Below, piece after piece: positions 18,631-28,574 of a stretch of DNA of 36,297 nucleotides. The position numbers were made by a program, and so were the translations under genes. Positions within the stretch are counted from its first letter, which is position 1, and each line of letters opens with the position of its first letter. The notes below the pieces were generated by a model. It made no database searches, was not told where the DNA came from, and was given only the letters and a program-made list of their open reading frames with translations. The stretch comes from Methanobacteriota archaeon (GTDB lineage: Archaea; Thermoplasmatota; Poseidoniia; Poseidoniales; Poseidoniaceae): the NCBI GenBank assembly GCA_002726495.1, contig PBTH01000056.1, positions 1 through 36,297 on the forward strand. The letters are read 5' to 3'.

Positions 18631-21330
18631 CTAAAAGGAAAAAAGCGTGGCTTGGCGATTTCCAGCATAGAGGTCTTTTGCTTTCCAACCAAATACTTCG
18701 GTAATTCTACCTACGGCCGTTGCCAATCGTTCGGCGTAAAATTGTCCGTCATACCCCGAAACGCCACCGTCTTCCTCTGCCTCAAACCAAGGTACAACGG
18801 TCATCGGACGATGCGTGGCATTGACCACTACATAGGAGACCTTCATTCCAGAAGTGAAACCCAATCCGCTCTCAATACGTTGTCGGGCAACCCTAACTTG
18901 GGCCATACTATCTGGATTGGTATAATCCTTGGTAAAATCAACATCCCCTACCTCTTTGACCGGAGTTCGGACAATTTTCCCTTTGCATGATTTAGCGAGA
19001 ATCAATTCCTTAGCGTCCACCTGTTTGTTCTTCAATGCTTGAACCCGTTTCAAAGCGTATTCGACCAAAGCCTCTCCTTGGTCGGCAAGAGCATATGAGA
19101 AAATTTCCTTCATGGTTGCTGTGAGGTAAGCAAACGAGTCGGTGCGTTGCGTTTCATATCCACGAACCAACATCTCCTGAGTAGGCCAAACAACTTGTCC
19201 GATGTAGCGCTTTTTGGCACCATGGCTGAAAAATACTGAAAGGCCTCGTTCAAACTCCAGTACAGCTGAAGCTTTGCTGAACCGCTGTGCAACTTCTTGA
19301 CCGAAGGAAACCATTCCGTCCAAAGCCGCTTGATATTGTTCTTGCTTGGCCAATGCTTCTTTTTCTCCTTCGCCAATCGCTGCAAGGTCTTCCTCAGATA
19401 GATGGCTCGGTGCATCTTTTCCAGCAGGACTACGGACAAAGATTGAATCGGTGTCGGAATACACAACACCGTGGCCTTCCTCCTCCAATGCTGCGATGAT
19501 GGTCTTGATATTCTTGCGCGCCCATGCGGTGATGGAAGAGCCCAAATCGCGATGTGTAAAACGGTAAAAACCACTCGCAAACACTCCATAAAACGAATTC
19601 ATGAGAATTTTCACAGCGTATTGCATGGCGTCGTGAAACTCCATTGAGGCTTGGTCGCCATCTGATTTTGAAGACTTGAAGGCAGCTTTGTGTTGGTCCC
19701 GTTTTGCCATCAGCATTTCCAAGAGTTCAGGGACCAGTCCTTTGCGAGACGATTGATGACGAAATACTGCTTCAGTGGGAGAGACGTGAACCTGTTCGTT
19801 TTCTTGAGGTTGTTCCGGTTGACCTGGGTCAACTCGCGTCGTATAGCAGACGTTATGTCCAATCATAATGGATGGATACATACTCTTGAAGTCAAGTACA
19901 GCAATCCACGGATGGAGACCTGCCTCCACATCGTGAACATAACCGCCAGTGATTTGACCTTCTTTCGCCTCAGCAGAACCCGTCAGCGGGACTGCAATGT
20001 GTTTTGAATCTGCCAACCGTATGACCAGCGAATCAATCAGTTGACTGGTGCTGCCGTTGGCTGCTGTTTCAAAGGGAACCTTCGCCACCGAAGCAACCGC
20101 TTCCTTTCTACGAACGGCTTGGATGGCTTGAAGAATGTCAAGAGGAAGGGCAGCATCTCTTACACAATATTCCATGACCTCTGTGGGACGGGTTGCCCAC
20201 TCATGGTCCATGTTTGAAGCATCAACGTCCATTTTGTGTTTGTCTTCATCATCGGGAAACAACAGTGTTGCAACGAATGAGAGAGTTTCTCTTCTTGGTT
20301 TCAAGGCTTGACGGGCCTGCCACCAGGCGTCCATAACCGCACGGCCTGCGAGGTTCCAAGCGCGGTTTGTCTGCCGCTTGGGTACCAGTGCATCGCGATT
20401 GCGTTTCATTTCAGACTCAAGAATTGGCGCACGCCCCCATCCCAATAACTCCGATTGTGCGCCCCAGTCCTTTTTCCGAGTCAATGCAGCCGTACGATCC
20501 ACAAGCCTTGGGAGGTCAAAATTGTCAATGTTATACCCGGTAATAATATCAGGGTCATACTGTCGAACAACCTCGGTAAGTGAGCGGAGAATAGAGGCTT
20601 CATCTCCCTCGTAAGAGAACGATTCCCGTTTGCCGGTCGCAATATCTTCAATCCATGCTGCTGCACACAATACCGTTTCATGCTCAATACTCGTCTCCAA
20701 GTCAAAGGAAAACAAGCGGAACGGAATTTGGAACGGCTCTGAAGAGCAAAGGTCTTTCACATCACATGTAACGGTGATATCGACCGGATAACGCCCTGCT
20801 CCTCCTGCCTTAAGCACACGTTCAACGGCCTCTTCGTCACCATCTCTAACATCAACACATTCCCCCCTAAATTGGATGTGGACTCCTAAATCTCCGTCGA
20901 GGAAAAGACGGTTGACAAATGGGATGTCACCTGAAAATACCCTCCAAGATTGCGATTTAAGCTGCTTCCTCAATGAAGGGACGTGAAAGGGTTGTTCAAC
21001 TTCAACCGTCCATACCGGACGGTCTCCCAATTCAGTCCATTTGATAACAGGACCCTTGACGCTCATCACGTGTTCCATTTGCTCAATCTTAGCAATTCTA
21101 TCGGCCAAAAAAGGAGGGATCTCTTCATCAGTGGCCCATGAACCAATCGGAGCGACTTCAAAGGTTGGCCGCTGGCCTTGAGCGAGCAGACAGATAGATC
21201 GCCCATCATCCATCCTTCCAAACAATTCCAGTACAGTTTGTGGGGAAGAAACTGCGGATTGTGGATGAGTATAGACTCGATAACGCCCTGACACCACCCC
21301 CATTCTGCCTTCCATGTTCTTGCCCCGCAA
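18631..21330 (-). CDS. polB: DNA polymerase family B
   Basis: Exo I FDLETSIE, exo II YNIDNFDLPRL, Motif A LDFKSMYPSIM, Motif B ILMNSFYGVF, Motif C YSDTDSIFV. Start could be 21315 (MEGRMG). Confidence 0.97.
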   Translation of the reverse strand: MRGKNMEGRMGVVSGRYRVYTHPQSAVSSPQTVLELFGRMDDGRSICLLAQGQRPTFEVAPIGSWATDEEIPPFLADRIAKIEQMEHVMSVKGPVIKWTELGDRPVWTVEVEQPFHVPSLRKQLKSQSWRVFSGDIPFVNRLFLDGDLGVHIQFRGECVDVRDGDEEAVERVLKAGGAGRYPVDITVTCDVKDLCSSEPFQIPFRLFSFDLETSIEHETVLCAAAWIEDIATGKRESFSYEGDEASILRSLTEVVRQYDPDIITGYNIDNFDLPRLVDRTAALTRKKDWGAQSELLGWGRAPILESEMKRNRDALVPKRQTNRAWNLAGRAVMDAWWQARQALKPRRETLSFVATLLFPDDEDKHKMDVDASNMDHEWATRPTEVMEYCVRDAALPLDILQAIQAVRRKEAVASVAKVPFETAANGSTSQLIDSLVIRLADSKHIAVPLTGSAEAKEGQITGGYVHDVEAGLHPWIAVLDFKSMYPSIMIGHNVCYTTRVDPGQPEQPQENEQVHVSPTEAVFRHQSSRKGLVPELLEMLMAKRDQHKAAFKSSKSDGDQASMEFHDAMQYAVKILMNSFYGVFASGFYRFTHRDLGSSITAWARKNIKTIIAALEEEGHGVVYSDTDSIFVRSPAGKDAPSHLSEEDLAAIGEGEKEALAKQEQYQAALDGMVSFGQEVAQRFSKASAVLEFERGLSVFFSHGAKKRYIGQVVWPTQEMLVRGYETQRTDSFAYLTATMKEIFSYALADQGEALVEYALKRVQALKNKQVDAKELILAKSCKGKIVRTPVKEVGDVDFTKDYTNPDSMAQVRVARQRIESGLGFTSGMKVSYVVVNATHRPMTVVPWFEAEEDGGVSGYDGQFYAERLATAVGRITEVFGWKAKDLYAGNRQATLFSF

Positions 21331-21472
21331 GGGTCTTACTCGCCAACCCCATTAGAACCCATCCGTGGTTGAAAACGGACGGAATGTCTCGCCCATCGTT
21401 GAACCCAAACATAGCGAGAGGAATGCTTGAAAGCCCAAGGTGCATGGCTCAGAACATCTGCGAGGGAAGATT

Positions 21473-22492
21473 ATGGATGAATCATTTGATTGGGATAGCC
21501 TCACATTTTCTCTCACTCCAACAGAAACGATGTACATAACCGAAACTGAGGGCGATGAACCTTGGATGCCCGGACGTTTACAACCGTATGGTGACATTCC
21601 CATGTCTCCAGCAGCCGGTGTTCTCAACTACGGCCAAGGGTTGTTTGAAGGAATGAAGGCATTCCGAACATCAAAAAATCGAGTTGTGTTTTTCCGCCCC
21701 GAAGAGAATGCTCGTCGCATGCAACGGGGAGCAGACCGCCTCAAGATGCCTCCCGTCCCGGAATCTGTTTTTATCGACGCCGTGGAACAAGTCGTTGCTG
21801 CCAATGTCAAATGGGTACCTCCCACCGGTAAAGGAGCCATGTACGTCCGTCCGCTCCTGATGGGAAGTGGTCCTATTTTGGGAGTCGCTCCTGCTCCATC
21901 GTACACGTTTTTGATCTATACCACTCCCGTTGGCCCCTACTTCAAAGGCGGCGTGAATGCGATTGACCTTGTTATTTCAGAGCGCCATCATCGGGCGGCT
22001 CCAGGAGGCTCTGGTGGAGTCAAAGCCATTGGGAATTATGCGCCTGGAATGAAGCCGAGCAAGGAAGCAAAAGCAAAGGGATACGCCGAAGTCATCTATC
22101 TGGATGCTGAAACGCATACCTGCATTGAGGAAGTTGGAGCAGCGAATTTCTTCTGTCTCAAAGACGGTGAAATATTCACTCCTGAATTGACGGGAACAAT
22201 TCTCCCCGGAATCACACGTGACTCCATCATTCAACTCGCTCGCCACTTCGGTTACAGCGTTCATGAAACGCGGGTTACCGCAGAATTTGCCATGAATGCT
22301 GATGAGGCTTTTTGTTGTGGAACCGCAGCCGTAATCTCCCCGATCGGCAGCATCACCCAAGGAGATTCAAAGAAAGTCTACGGTGACGGGTCCCCGGGTA
22401 AAGTGACCACTGAACTCTACGATGCGCTCACTGGGATTCAAAATGAGACCGCAGACGACATTTTCGGATGGCTTCACGAATTGCCTCAATGA
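21473..22492 (+). CDS. ilvE: Branched-chain amino acid aminotransferase (class IV PLP)
   Basis: LNYGQGLFEGMKAFRT, RPEENARRMQRGADRLKMP, KAIGNYAPGMKPSKEAKAKGYAEVIYLDA, EVGAANFFCLKDGEIFTPELTGTILPGITRDSI. Confidence 0.95.
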   Translation: MDESFDWDSLTFSLTPTETMYITETEGDEPWMPGRLQPYGDIPMSPAAGVLNYGQGLFEGMKAFRTSKNRVVFFRPEENARRMQRGADRLKMPPVPESVFIDAVEQVVAANVKWVPPTGKGAMYVRPLLMGSGPILGVAPAPSYTFLIYTTPVGPYFKGGVNAIDLVISERHHRAAPGGSGGVKAIGNYAPGMKPSKEAKAKGYAEVIYLDAETHTCIEEVGAANFFCLKDGEIFTPELTGTILPGITRDSIIQLARHFGYSVHETRVTAEFAMNADEAFCCGTAAVISPIGSITQGDSKKVYGDGSPGKVTTELYDALTGIQNETADDIFGWLHELPQ

Positions 22493-23037
22493 TCTCGTCT
22501 AAAGGCAACGACACTTGCCCCAACAGCACAAAGCGTCAAGCCAACCGATAGCGATGGAAGCGTGTCCTCGCTCATGTCTGAAACATTGAGATTTGTTTCG
22601 TTAGTGGTATTGTTTTCAATGGTGGGCGGTGCTGGCTCCACAATGATTTGTCCGACCATTCCTAACGCAGCGTGAGGTTCACAAACGAAATCGTACGTTC
22701 CATTCGTGCCCAATTCAAAGGTGAACGAATAATCTACATTCCGTTGCGGCTCTCCTGAGTCAAAAACTTCATTCGATTCAACCGCATTGTGGGGCAATGC
22801 TTGGCCGCTCCAAAAGAAGCGGACTGTGTCCCCTTCTGTTACGGTTACAGAAGACGGTGAAAAGCGGAGGTTTGTACTGTCAACGGTGATAATCACCTCG
22901 TCTGACTCTTCTTCTTCAGCAAGAGGAGTGAGGTCGCCTTGAAGTAGCATTGAGCTCAAAAGAAGAGCCAGCAACATTGAGAATGCCCTGCGCATGTTAA
23001 TTTTTACACCCTTTAGGTTATCAATCCATGTTTCCAA
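22486..23037 (-). CDS. Membrane-anchored cupredoxin (halocyanin/plastocyanin-like)
   Basis: Type I copper ligand set: LPHNAV (His), YDFVCEPHAALGM (Cys, His, Met); signal peptide-like N-terminus and C-terminal TM LPSLSVGLTLCAVGASVVAFRR. Confidence 0.88.
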   Translation of the reverse strand: METWIDNLKGVKINMRRAFSMLLALLLSSMLLQGDLTPLAEEEESDEVIITVDSTNLRFSPSSVTVTEGDTVRFFWSGQALPHNAVESNEVFDSGEPQRNVDYSFTFELGTNGTYDFVCEPHAALGMVGQIIVEPAPPTIENNTTNETNLNVSDMSEDTLPSLSVGLTLCAVGASVVAFRRDH

Positions 23038-23055
23038 ATGGAAGCAGCGAATTGT

Positions 23056-23502
23056 TCACTTTTTGAATTTTGAACGCTTTTTGAAGCCACCAGGCCGTTG
23101 CTGTGTAGGTCCTTTTCGCTGAGAACGTGCCCTTCTATCCCCTGTTTGAGGGCCTTGTGTTGCTTGTTTTTCTGCTTGGTTGCGTTGGTCACGCTGCATT
23201 TGACGCCACTGGCCGCCAATAAGTTGAAGCAACTCTTCTTTTGAACCTGCACCTATTGTTGCCTTTGCACCAGAAGCAGAGACCCAAAGTCGGCCTTCCT
23301 TTCCATGGGGGCGACGAGGATGCGAGGTGTGCTCCTCACGTTTGATCTTCTTGAGACCAACTTGACGTGCTGCCATGAACAAACCCTCCAAGTTAGGCTT
23401 GAGAACGGATGAATCCTTTGGAACTCGACGGCCATTACGCCTTGAGGTCTTCATGTCAAAATATCCTGGCCAAACGCACAATCGGTCGGGGTTGTGGTCC
23501 AT
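23056..23502 (-). CDS. Signal recognition particle protein SRP19, with basic C-terminal extension
   Basis: LCVWPGYFDMKTSRRNGRRVPKDSSVLKPNLEGLFMAARQVGLKKIKREEHTSHPRRPHGKEGRLWV matches the SRP19 pattern (WPxYFDxxxSRxxGRRVP). Confidence 0.9.
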   Translation of the reverse strand: MDHNPDRLCVWPGYFDMKTSRRNGRRVPKDSSVLKPNLEGLFMAARQVGLKKIKREEHTSHPRRPHGKEGRLWVSASGAKATIGAGSKEELLQLIGGQWRQMQRDQRNQAEKQATQGPQTGDRRARSQRKGPTQQRPGGFKKRSKFKK

Positions 23503-23556
23503 CTTCTCGCCTCATGTAGGGGTTGGGCCCCAGTAGATTTGAGGCCGTCGGTGGTT

Positions 23557-23937
23557 TCACTCGATGAGAACACCGTTGATTACGCCATCTTTTCCAGGAC
23601 GGGAGGTAATCTTGACTCGGCCTTTATCGGTCTCAATAACCGCACCCTTGACCAAGATATTACGACGAACGTAGTTCGGGTCAGAGGCGTTTTCAACCAC
23701 ATTGTGAATGGAACCAAGAGTGGTTTTACCAGTCTTTGAATCGCTAATGCTGACTTGATTTGCAGCCATGACACGAACCATGGAGTTTCCTCCAGTTTTT
23801 CGGTAAATCTTTCGCTTGGGTTCTCCGACGAGTGCAAATTGCTTCTCAGTAGAGATTTCGGTTGAGCGCTTACCGCGAGCTTGTACTTTGCGTCCGCCGG
23901 ACGGTTTGCGTCGTGAAATTCCATGCCATTGAGCCAT
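23557..23937 (-). CDS. rps8e: 30S ribosomal protein eS8 (S8e)
   Basis: MAQWHGISRRKPSGGRKVQARGKRSTEI...VRVMAANQVSISDSKTGKTTLGSIHNVVENASDPNYVRRNILVKGAVIETDKGRVKITSRPGKDGVINGVL. Confidence 0.95.
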   Translation of the reverse strand: MAQWHGISRRKPSGGRKVQARGKRSTEISTEKQFALVGEPKRKIYRKTGGNSMVRVMAANQVSISDSKTGKTTLGSIHNVVENASDPNYVRRNILVKGAVIETDKGRVKITSRPGKDGVINGVLIE

Positions 23938-23990
23938 TAAGATACCTCCTGCGTGATTGCCGACCTGCACAGGCTATATGAAAGCAACCC

Positions 23991-24623
23991 TCATTCACAC
24001 CGCATCACAATTTCGGAGAGAACACGGTCTTGCGGACCTATGAGGCGAGCAACAAGAGCATCTCCCGCTACCAGTTGCGCCACACCAGAAGGAGTTCCCG
24101 TGAACAAAAAGTCGCCCTCCTGAACGGGTGCCCACTCGCACAAAGAATTGAATTGATGGTGAACCGGAATGGACATTTCGGCTAAAAATGCTGATTGGCG
24201 CAGTTCTTCATTGACCCTCAATTCTAACCTTAGGGCTGAACCTTCATCGTTCAATGACTCCCAAGTTCCTGTCCATTCGTTCCATTCGCCGATAACAGCA
24301 CTGGAACGGAAACATTTGCCTTTGGCCCATGGCAATTGCTCGCTTCGCAACTGACTTTGTGCAGGCCGGTCTGTAAGATCAAGCCCTACAGCGATGGCTG
24401 CTGGCCGAGCATCCGGCCCGATTTTGACCACGCATTCAATTTCATGGTGCATTTCACCGGGATGTGCATTGACTGGCAAGGGGCCCGAGTCGTGAAGACA
24501 CTGGTCAGGCTTGATGAAAAAAATGGGTTCCGCCAAGGGTTGATTCCCAAGTTCAAGCGCGTGTTTAGCAAAGGTACGTATGGTACACCACATGGCCATA
24601 TCACCTCCAAGAATTGATTCCAC
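23991..24623 (-). CDS. Fumarylacetoacetate hydrolase (FAH) family protein
   Basis: EPIFFIKPDQCL, GEMHHEIECVVKIG, AIAVGLDLTDRPAQSQLRSEQLPWAKGKCFRSSAVIG, EGDFLFTGTPSGVAQL: FAH active-site pattern (HxExE, GLDLTxRxxQ, TGTPxGV). Confidence 0.92.
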   Translation of the reverse strand: MESILGGDMAMWCTIRTFAKHALELGNQPLAEPIFFIKPDQCLHDSGPLPVNAHPGEMHHEIECVVKIGPDARPAAIAVGLDLTDRPAQSQLRSEQLPWAKGKCFRSSAVIGEWNEWTGTWESLNDEGSALRLELRVNEELRQSAFLAEMSIPVHHQFNSLCEWAPVQEGDFLFTGTPSGVAQLVAGDALVARLIGPQDRVLSEIVMRCE

Positions 24624-24675
24624 ATCAATATCTCTATGGACGAAGAATGATAACCGGTCACCTCAACATCATACC

Positions 24676-25182
24676 ATGGCAACCGATTGGGCGATGAAAA
24701 AACGTAGGCCTGTACGAAGAAAACACATTGCTCCTCTGCTCAAAGACCTAGAACGTGATTTGGAAGTGGATCTCAACATCGATGGGGGATTTTTGGAGAT
24801 GGCTGAATACGGGCCATGGATCATGGTGTTCGTTGACAAAACTCCAATTGTGATCGAGTTGAACAATGAATCTGGTGAGCGATGCGTCTTTCTTACCCTG
24901 CGCGGATTCTTGGACCATCAAGATGCGAAAAAATGGGTTGAAGTTGACCACGGTGCGATTCCATTTCTCATGAACGGCGCAGATTGCATGGTGGCTGGAA
25001 TTCACGGTGCCGAAGAAAGTGTTGAGGAAGGCGACTTGGTTTGGATTCGTGACATGAAACACAAGCGCCCACTTGCTCTGGGATGGGCTTGCATGTCAAA
25101 CGATGCTCTTGTAGCGGAAACGAAAGGGAAGGGTATCAAAACCGTTCATTGGGTTGGCGACGAGCTTTGGGAAATGGAATAG
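24676..25182 (+). CDS. PUA-domain protein (putative RNA-binding)
   Basis: C-terminal PUA pattern: KWVEVDHGAIPFLMNGADCMVAGIHGAEESVEEGDLVWIRDMKHKRPLALGWACMSNDAL. Start at MATDWAM; the ORF is open from 24580. Confidence 0.8.
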   Translation: MATDWAMKKRRPVRRKHIAPLLKDLERDLEVDLNIDGGFLEMAEYGPWIMVFVDKTPIVIELNNESGERCVFLTLRGFLDHQDAKKWVEVDHGAIPFLMNGADCMVAGIHGAEESVEEGDLVWIRDMKHKRPLALGWACMSNDALVAETKGKGIKTVHWVGDELWEME

Positions 25183-25236
25183 TTCCCATCAAGCCCATTA
25201 GGAAGATAAAAGAACGACCACGGACTCATTAAGTAC

Positions 25237-25818
25237 ATGGGTAAATCGTTTGTTGCAACAATGTGCTTGTTTCTTCTTCTTTCATGCACCGCTCAAGTTT
25301 CCGCGGCAGACGGCACTGCTGGAGAAGACATGAACCCCAGCGGCGATGTGCCTTTTGTTGTAAATGAACGAACCACTCCCTCCCAAGACGGCCAGTCGTG
25401 GGAACTGAGTATTAGCACCGATGGTGATGCCGCAGAAAACGGAACAACCTTCTCCATTAAGACTCAAATTTGCCTCAACAGCGGAATTTGTGATCCCCCA
25501 GTAACTCACGACATCACGGCCAAAGAGGGAACTTATGCATTGTCACTTACTCCGCCAAGCGATCACACCTATGTCAATTGGCGAGTTGAAGCGACCTATG
25601 CTGATGATTCAACTGAAACCTTCCCGGACGGTGATTGGTACAAAACATGGTCAACATGCTTCTATGATGACGGCACCTACGGCGGAAAGCATGCAGATGG
25701 AGACAAATGCGATGTTCCGGCAGCGGGCGAAAGTGGGTTGCTTCCGTTCCTCGGAATACCAATGACTGCAGCTGTTCTGGGAATTGCAACCATCGCAAAG
25801 AAGCGTAAGCAGAACTGA
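25237..25818 (+). CDS. Secreted, C-terminally anchored protein of unknown function
   Basis: Signal peptide MGKSFVATMCLFLLLSCTAQVSAADG; C-terminal hydrophobic segment LLPFLGIPMTAAVLGIATIAKKRKQN; no recognisable catalytic motif. Confidence 0.75.
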   Translation: MGKSFVATMCLFLLLSCTAQVSAADGTAGEDMNPSGDVPFVVNERTTPSQDGQSWELSISTDGDAAENGTTFSIKTQICLNSGICDPPVTHDITAKEGTYALSLTPPSDHTYVNWRVEATYADDSTETFPDGDWYKTWSTCFYDDGTYGGKHADGDKCDVPAAGESGLLPFLGIPMTAAVLGIATIAKKRKQN

Positions 25819-25820
25819 AA

Positions 25821-26234
25821 TCAAGATCGGTGATGTTCTACCAATCGTTCGAGAAAACGTCGGTGGTCTTGATTCCACGAAGTGAAACGAACGCTGACTT
25901 TTTCACGTTTCGTTCCGATGATGCCGTCATGAAAACCTGGAGCATGTAAATCACTGGCAACCAACGGGAGATGCTTGCCCTTGCACAGGACGAGGCATCC
26001 GTCCGATTCTGCCGTTGCCGAGCCAAATTCAAAAACAACCTTACCAGCTTTTTGCTCACATTCAATTCCACCAGCGCGCATGAACCTCAACAAAGCCTCT
26101 AAGATGGCTGAACCGTCCCCTCCTTTTGGCGAATCAACCCCTCCGTAGGCGGAGAGAAAACTGAGTTCTGCTTCATTTTGCTCCATAAGATGGTCCAATC
26201 CGCGACCGTCTTCGGAATCCTTAGGCACGACCAT
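25821..26234 (-). CDS. Hypothetical protein (137 aa)
   Basis: Intact ORF filling the gap between neighbours, stop 6 bp upstream-adjacent to a convergent gene end and start close to the preceding gene's stop; no recognised family. Confidence 0.6.
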   Translation of the reverse strand: MVVPKDSEDGRGLDHLMEQNEAELSFLSAYGGVDSPKGGDGSAILEALLRFMRAGGIECEQKAGKVVFEFGSATAESDGCLVLCKGKHLPLVASDLHAPGFHDGIIGTKREKVSVRFTSWNQDHRRFLERLVEHHRS

Positions 26235-26239
26235 TCACC

Positions 26240-28480
26240 TCAAACTGATTTTAGATGAGTCCAACCGACCACGCGCCCGTCGCTTGCATCTGCGACCAAA
26301 GAAAATTGATTGCTCCAACCATCTGAGTCCCAGTTTCGTTGAACATCAACGGTTGAAGCTCCTTTTACGTCCTTAGACAATTGCGTAATGTCTATGCCGA
26401 AAACTGTACCTGGGACAACGACAAGATAGCCCATTCGGGTTTCATCGTGCAGTGCGCCATCGGTTGTGAACAAGGCCTCAGTTCCTTGCAATGATGGAAA
26501 TCGTTGTTGGTTCATCAACCGTAATTCCAATGCTTCAAGTGGAAGAACTTCTGGAATTGAGTCACGGTTATGGGTAATGGAATCATCAAAAACGCCCTTG
26601 TCAATGTATTCACAATTCAAATTTTGAGGGTCTTCGCCTTCAACTGAAAAAAGCACCCATCCTGCAGTATTGTCGGTTGCCACCCATGAAAGGTTCCATT
26701 CTGTCGCAGTACCGTTGGGTTGGTCAATGGCTCTCCATATGTAACCGTCGTTGTCAAGGGCTGAATTGGCCGCCGGCACTTCACCCATTTTAGAAACGCA
26801 TTGTATCGCATCATCAAGAGGGTGGCTCCTGTGTGTGCTGTTATCGGGCATGTGGGTTCCATCAACTCCCCAATCAACCATATCTGCGTCGTTTGGATTG
26901 AGTTCGTTTGCTTGAGGCCTGTTGTCGTAAGAGCGACCTAATTCCAAGGCCTTTACTCCTCTTTGGAGGTATGTTCGTTCAAAGGTATGGTGGAGTTCAA
27001 GTTCTCCTTCAGGCAAGATGTAGTCAGACCCCAGTGATTCCCAACCAGAACAACTGTCCTGATTCGCTTCACTGCTGCTAATGGAAACATCAACACTTTG
27101 CTTGACAGCCCAAGGACTTACACCGTCAAGCCAAAGGTTCATCGTGGCGTAACCAAGACACAAGTCGCGAATGTCCTTGTGGCTTGCAGTTACCTTCCAC
27201 ATATTGGTCGAACCAATTTTTTCAGTACCAATAACCCGCCATTCCCATCCCTTATCAGAACTGATGCCAATAGCATCCTTGGTGATGTATTCATTGCCGA
27301 AGAATGTTGAGAGTTCAACGGGTTGGAGAATAACACCAAGCCCGGGTGAAACGATGTCGAAACTTCCGAGGAGGCCTCCAATTCCATAGCTTACTGCAGT
27401 TCCTTGATACTCTCCATCAAGAGACATTGAAAAATCCAGTTGTGTACCTAAACTCACTTCTTCACGAAGTTCTGTCCATTGTGTAACGGTGAGCATTCCG
27501 TTGCCTTCGCCCCCCAAGGAAGTGCTGCTGCAGGAATCTGAGCCAGGAATTGAACTTCGTACATGGCGAAATATCTCAAATTTTCCGGGACCGTTGAAAT
27601 CCATTGAATTGGTACTTTCAACCGCAAGCCAATCCATACCTTGGCCACCTTTAGCACGGACAGCTCCAAGCCTGTCGTTCGATCCCTGGTTGGTTAATTC
27701 CAATGCCCCTCCATCAGTAATTTTAGCCTCGCCGCTTCCTTCGAACATCATTCTTATCTTGCAAATGTCATCTTCCGTTTCAATGCGGTCTGTGATCAAT
27801 TCAACAAATTCTTCAGAGGCCATAAAACTGCCATCTGTGATTGCATATCGCATCTCATCGCCATAACGCAGGGAATCCGCAGTAAACGGCTCAAGTTGGT
27901 TGTTGAGATAGTACCAGCCGCCAGCTCCTAAAATCAAAACAGAAAGAAGAACCGCAGCGACCTGTGGTTTTTTGAGCATCTCAACGAGCGTCGTTGGAGA
28001 TTCTGTACGAGAAGAAGAGAGTTTGGGGGCAGGTTCTTCTTTGGAAGCGGGTTCATCCTTCGAATCAACTTCATCTTCAGGAGAAGGCGCTTCAACCGTT
28101 TCAATGAGATCTGCATCAAGTATCTCGGCGTCAAGTATCTCTTCGGCCTTCGGCTCACTTGAAGAGACATCAATATCTTCGCTCTTTGAATCCTCATTTG
28201 AGACCGAAGGAGTGAGGGTCTCATCATCCTCAAGGGACATCATCACAGGTTCACTGTCCTCCGCAGACGCAACATCCTTCTCTGATAGGTCATCAGATGT
28301 GGTGTGGAAAGTTGCAGTATCCTCGTCAAAAACCTCGACCCCAAGTGTTTCTTTGTCAACCCCTGCATCCAACAAACGTTGTAACAATTCTGCCTTTTTT
28401 CCCGAAGCAGAAAGGTCGTTTAGAACGCAAAGAGCCTTGAGTTTGGCAACCGTAAGTGTGGTGGTTGCTGCATCGGCCAT
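26240..28480 (-). CDS. Single-pass membrane protein with N-terminal SAP-like motif and large C-terminal ectodomain
   Basis: N-term LTVAKLKALCVLNDLSASGKKAELLQRLLDAG (SAP pattern), acidic linker, TM VAAVLLSVLILGAGGWYYLNN, about 550-aa C-terminal region. Confidence 0.82.
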   Translation of the reverse strand: MADAATTTLTVAKLKALCVLNDLSASGKKAELLQRLLDAGVDKETLGVEVFDEDTATFHTTSDDLSEKDVASAEDSEPVMMSLEDDETLTPSVSNEDSKSEDIDVSSSEPKAEEILDAEILDADLIETVEAPSPEDEVDSKDEPASKEEPAPKLSSSRTESPTTLVEMLKKPQVAAVLLSVLILGAGGWYYLNNQLEPFTADSLRYGDEMRYAITDGSFMASEEFVELITDRIETEDDICKIRMMFEGSGEAKITDGGALELTNQGSNDRLGAVRAKGGQGMDWLAVESTNSMDFNGPGKFEIFRHVRSSIPGSDSCSSTSLGGEGNGMLTVTQWTELREEVSLGTQLDFSMSLDGEYQGTAVSYGIGGLLGSFDIVSPGLGVILQPVELSTFFGNEYITKDAIGISSDKGWEWRVIGTEKIGSTNMWKVTASHKDIRDLCLGYATMNLWLDGVSPWAVKQSVDVSISSSEANQDSCSGWESLGSDYILPEGELELHHTFERTYLQRGVKALELGRSYDNRPQANELNPNDADMVDWGVDGTHMPDNSTHRSHPLDDAIQCVSKMGEVPAANSALDNDGYIWRAIDQPNGTATEWNLSWVATDNTAGWVLFSVEGEDPQNLNCEYIDKGVFDDSITHNRDSIPEVLPLEALELRLMNQQRFPSLQGTEALFTTDGALHDETRMGYLVVVPGTVFGIDITQLSKDVKGASTVDVQRNWDSDGWSNQFSLVADASDGRVVGWTHLKSV

Positions 28481-28574
28481 AGGTTTCCCTCATTCCACCG
28501 TGAGCATCTTCCCTTTCAAGGATGATGCTCATTTGTTGCTCTTATGCATCAATAACATGGGTTTTGTCCAGCGT

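Noticed and set aside
18631-21330. Intein in PolB
   Set aside because: The 899-aa length and contiguous motifs A, B and C are explained without an insertion; no intein-type Cys/Ser start or HN-C junction was seen.
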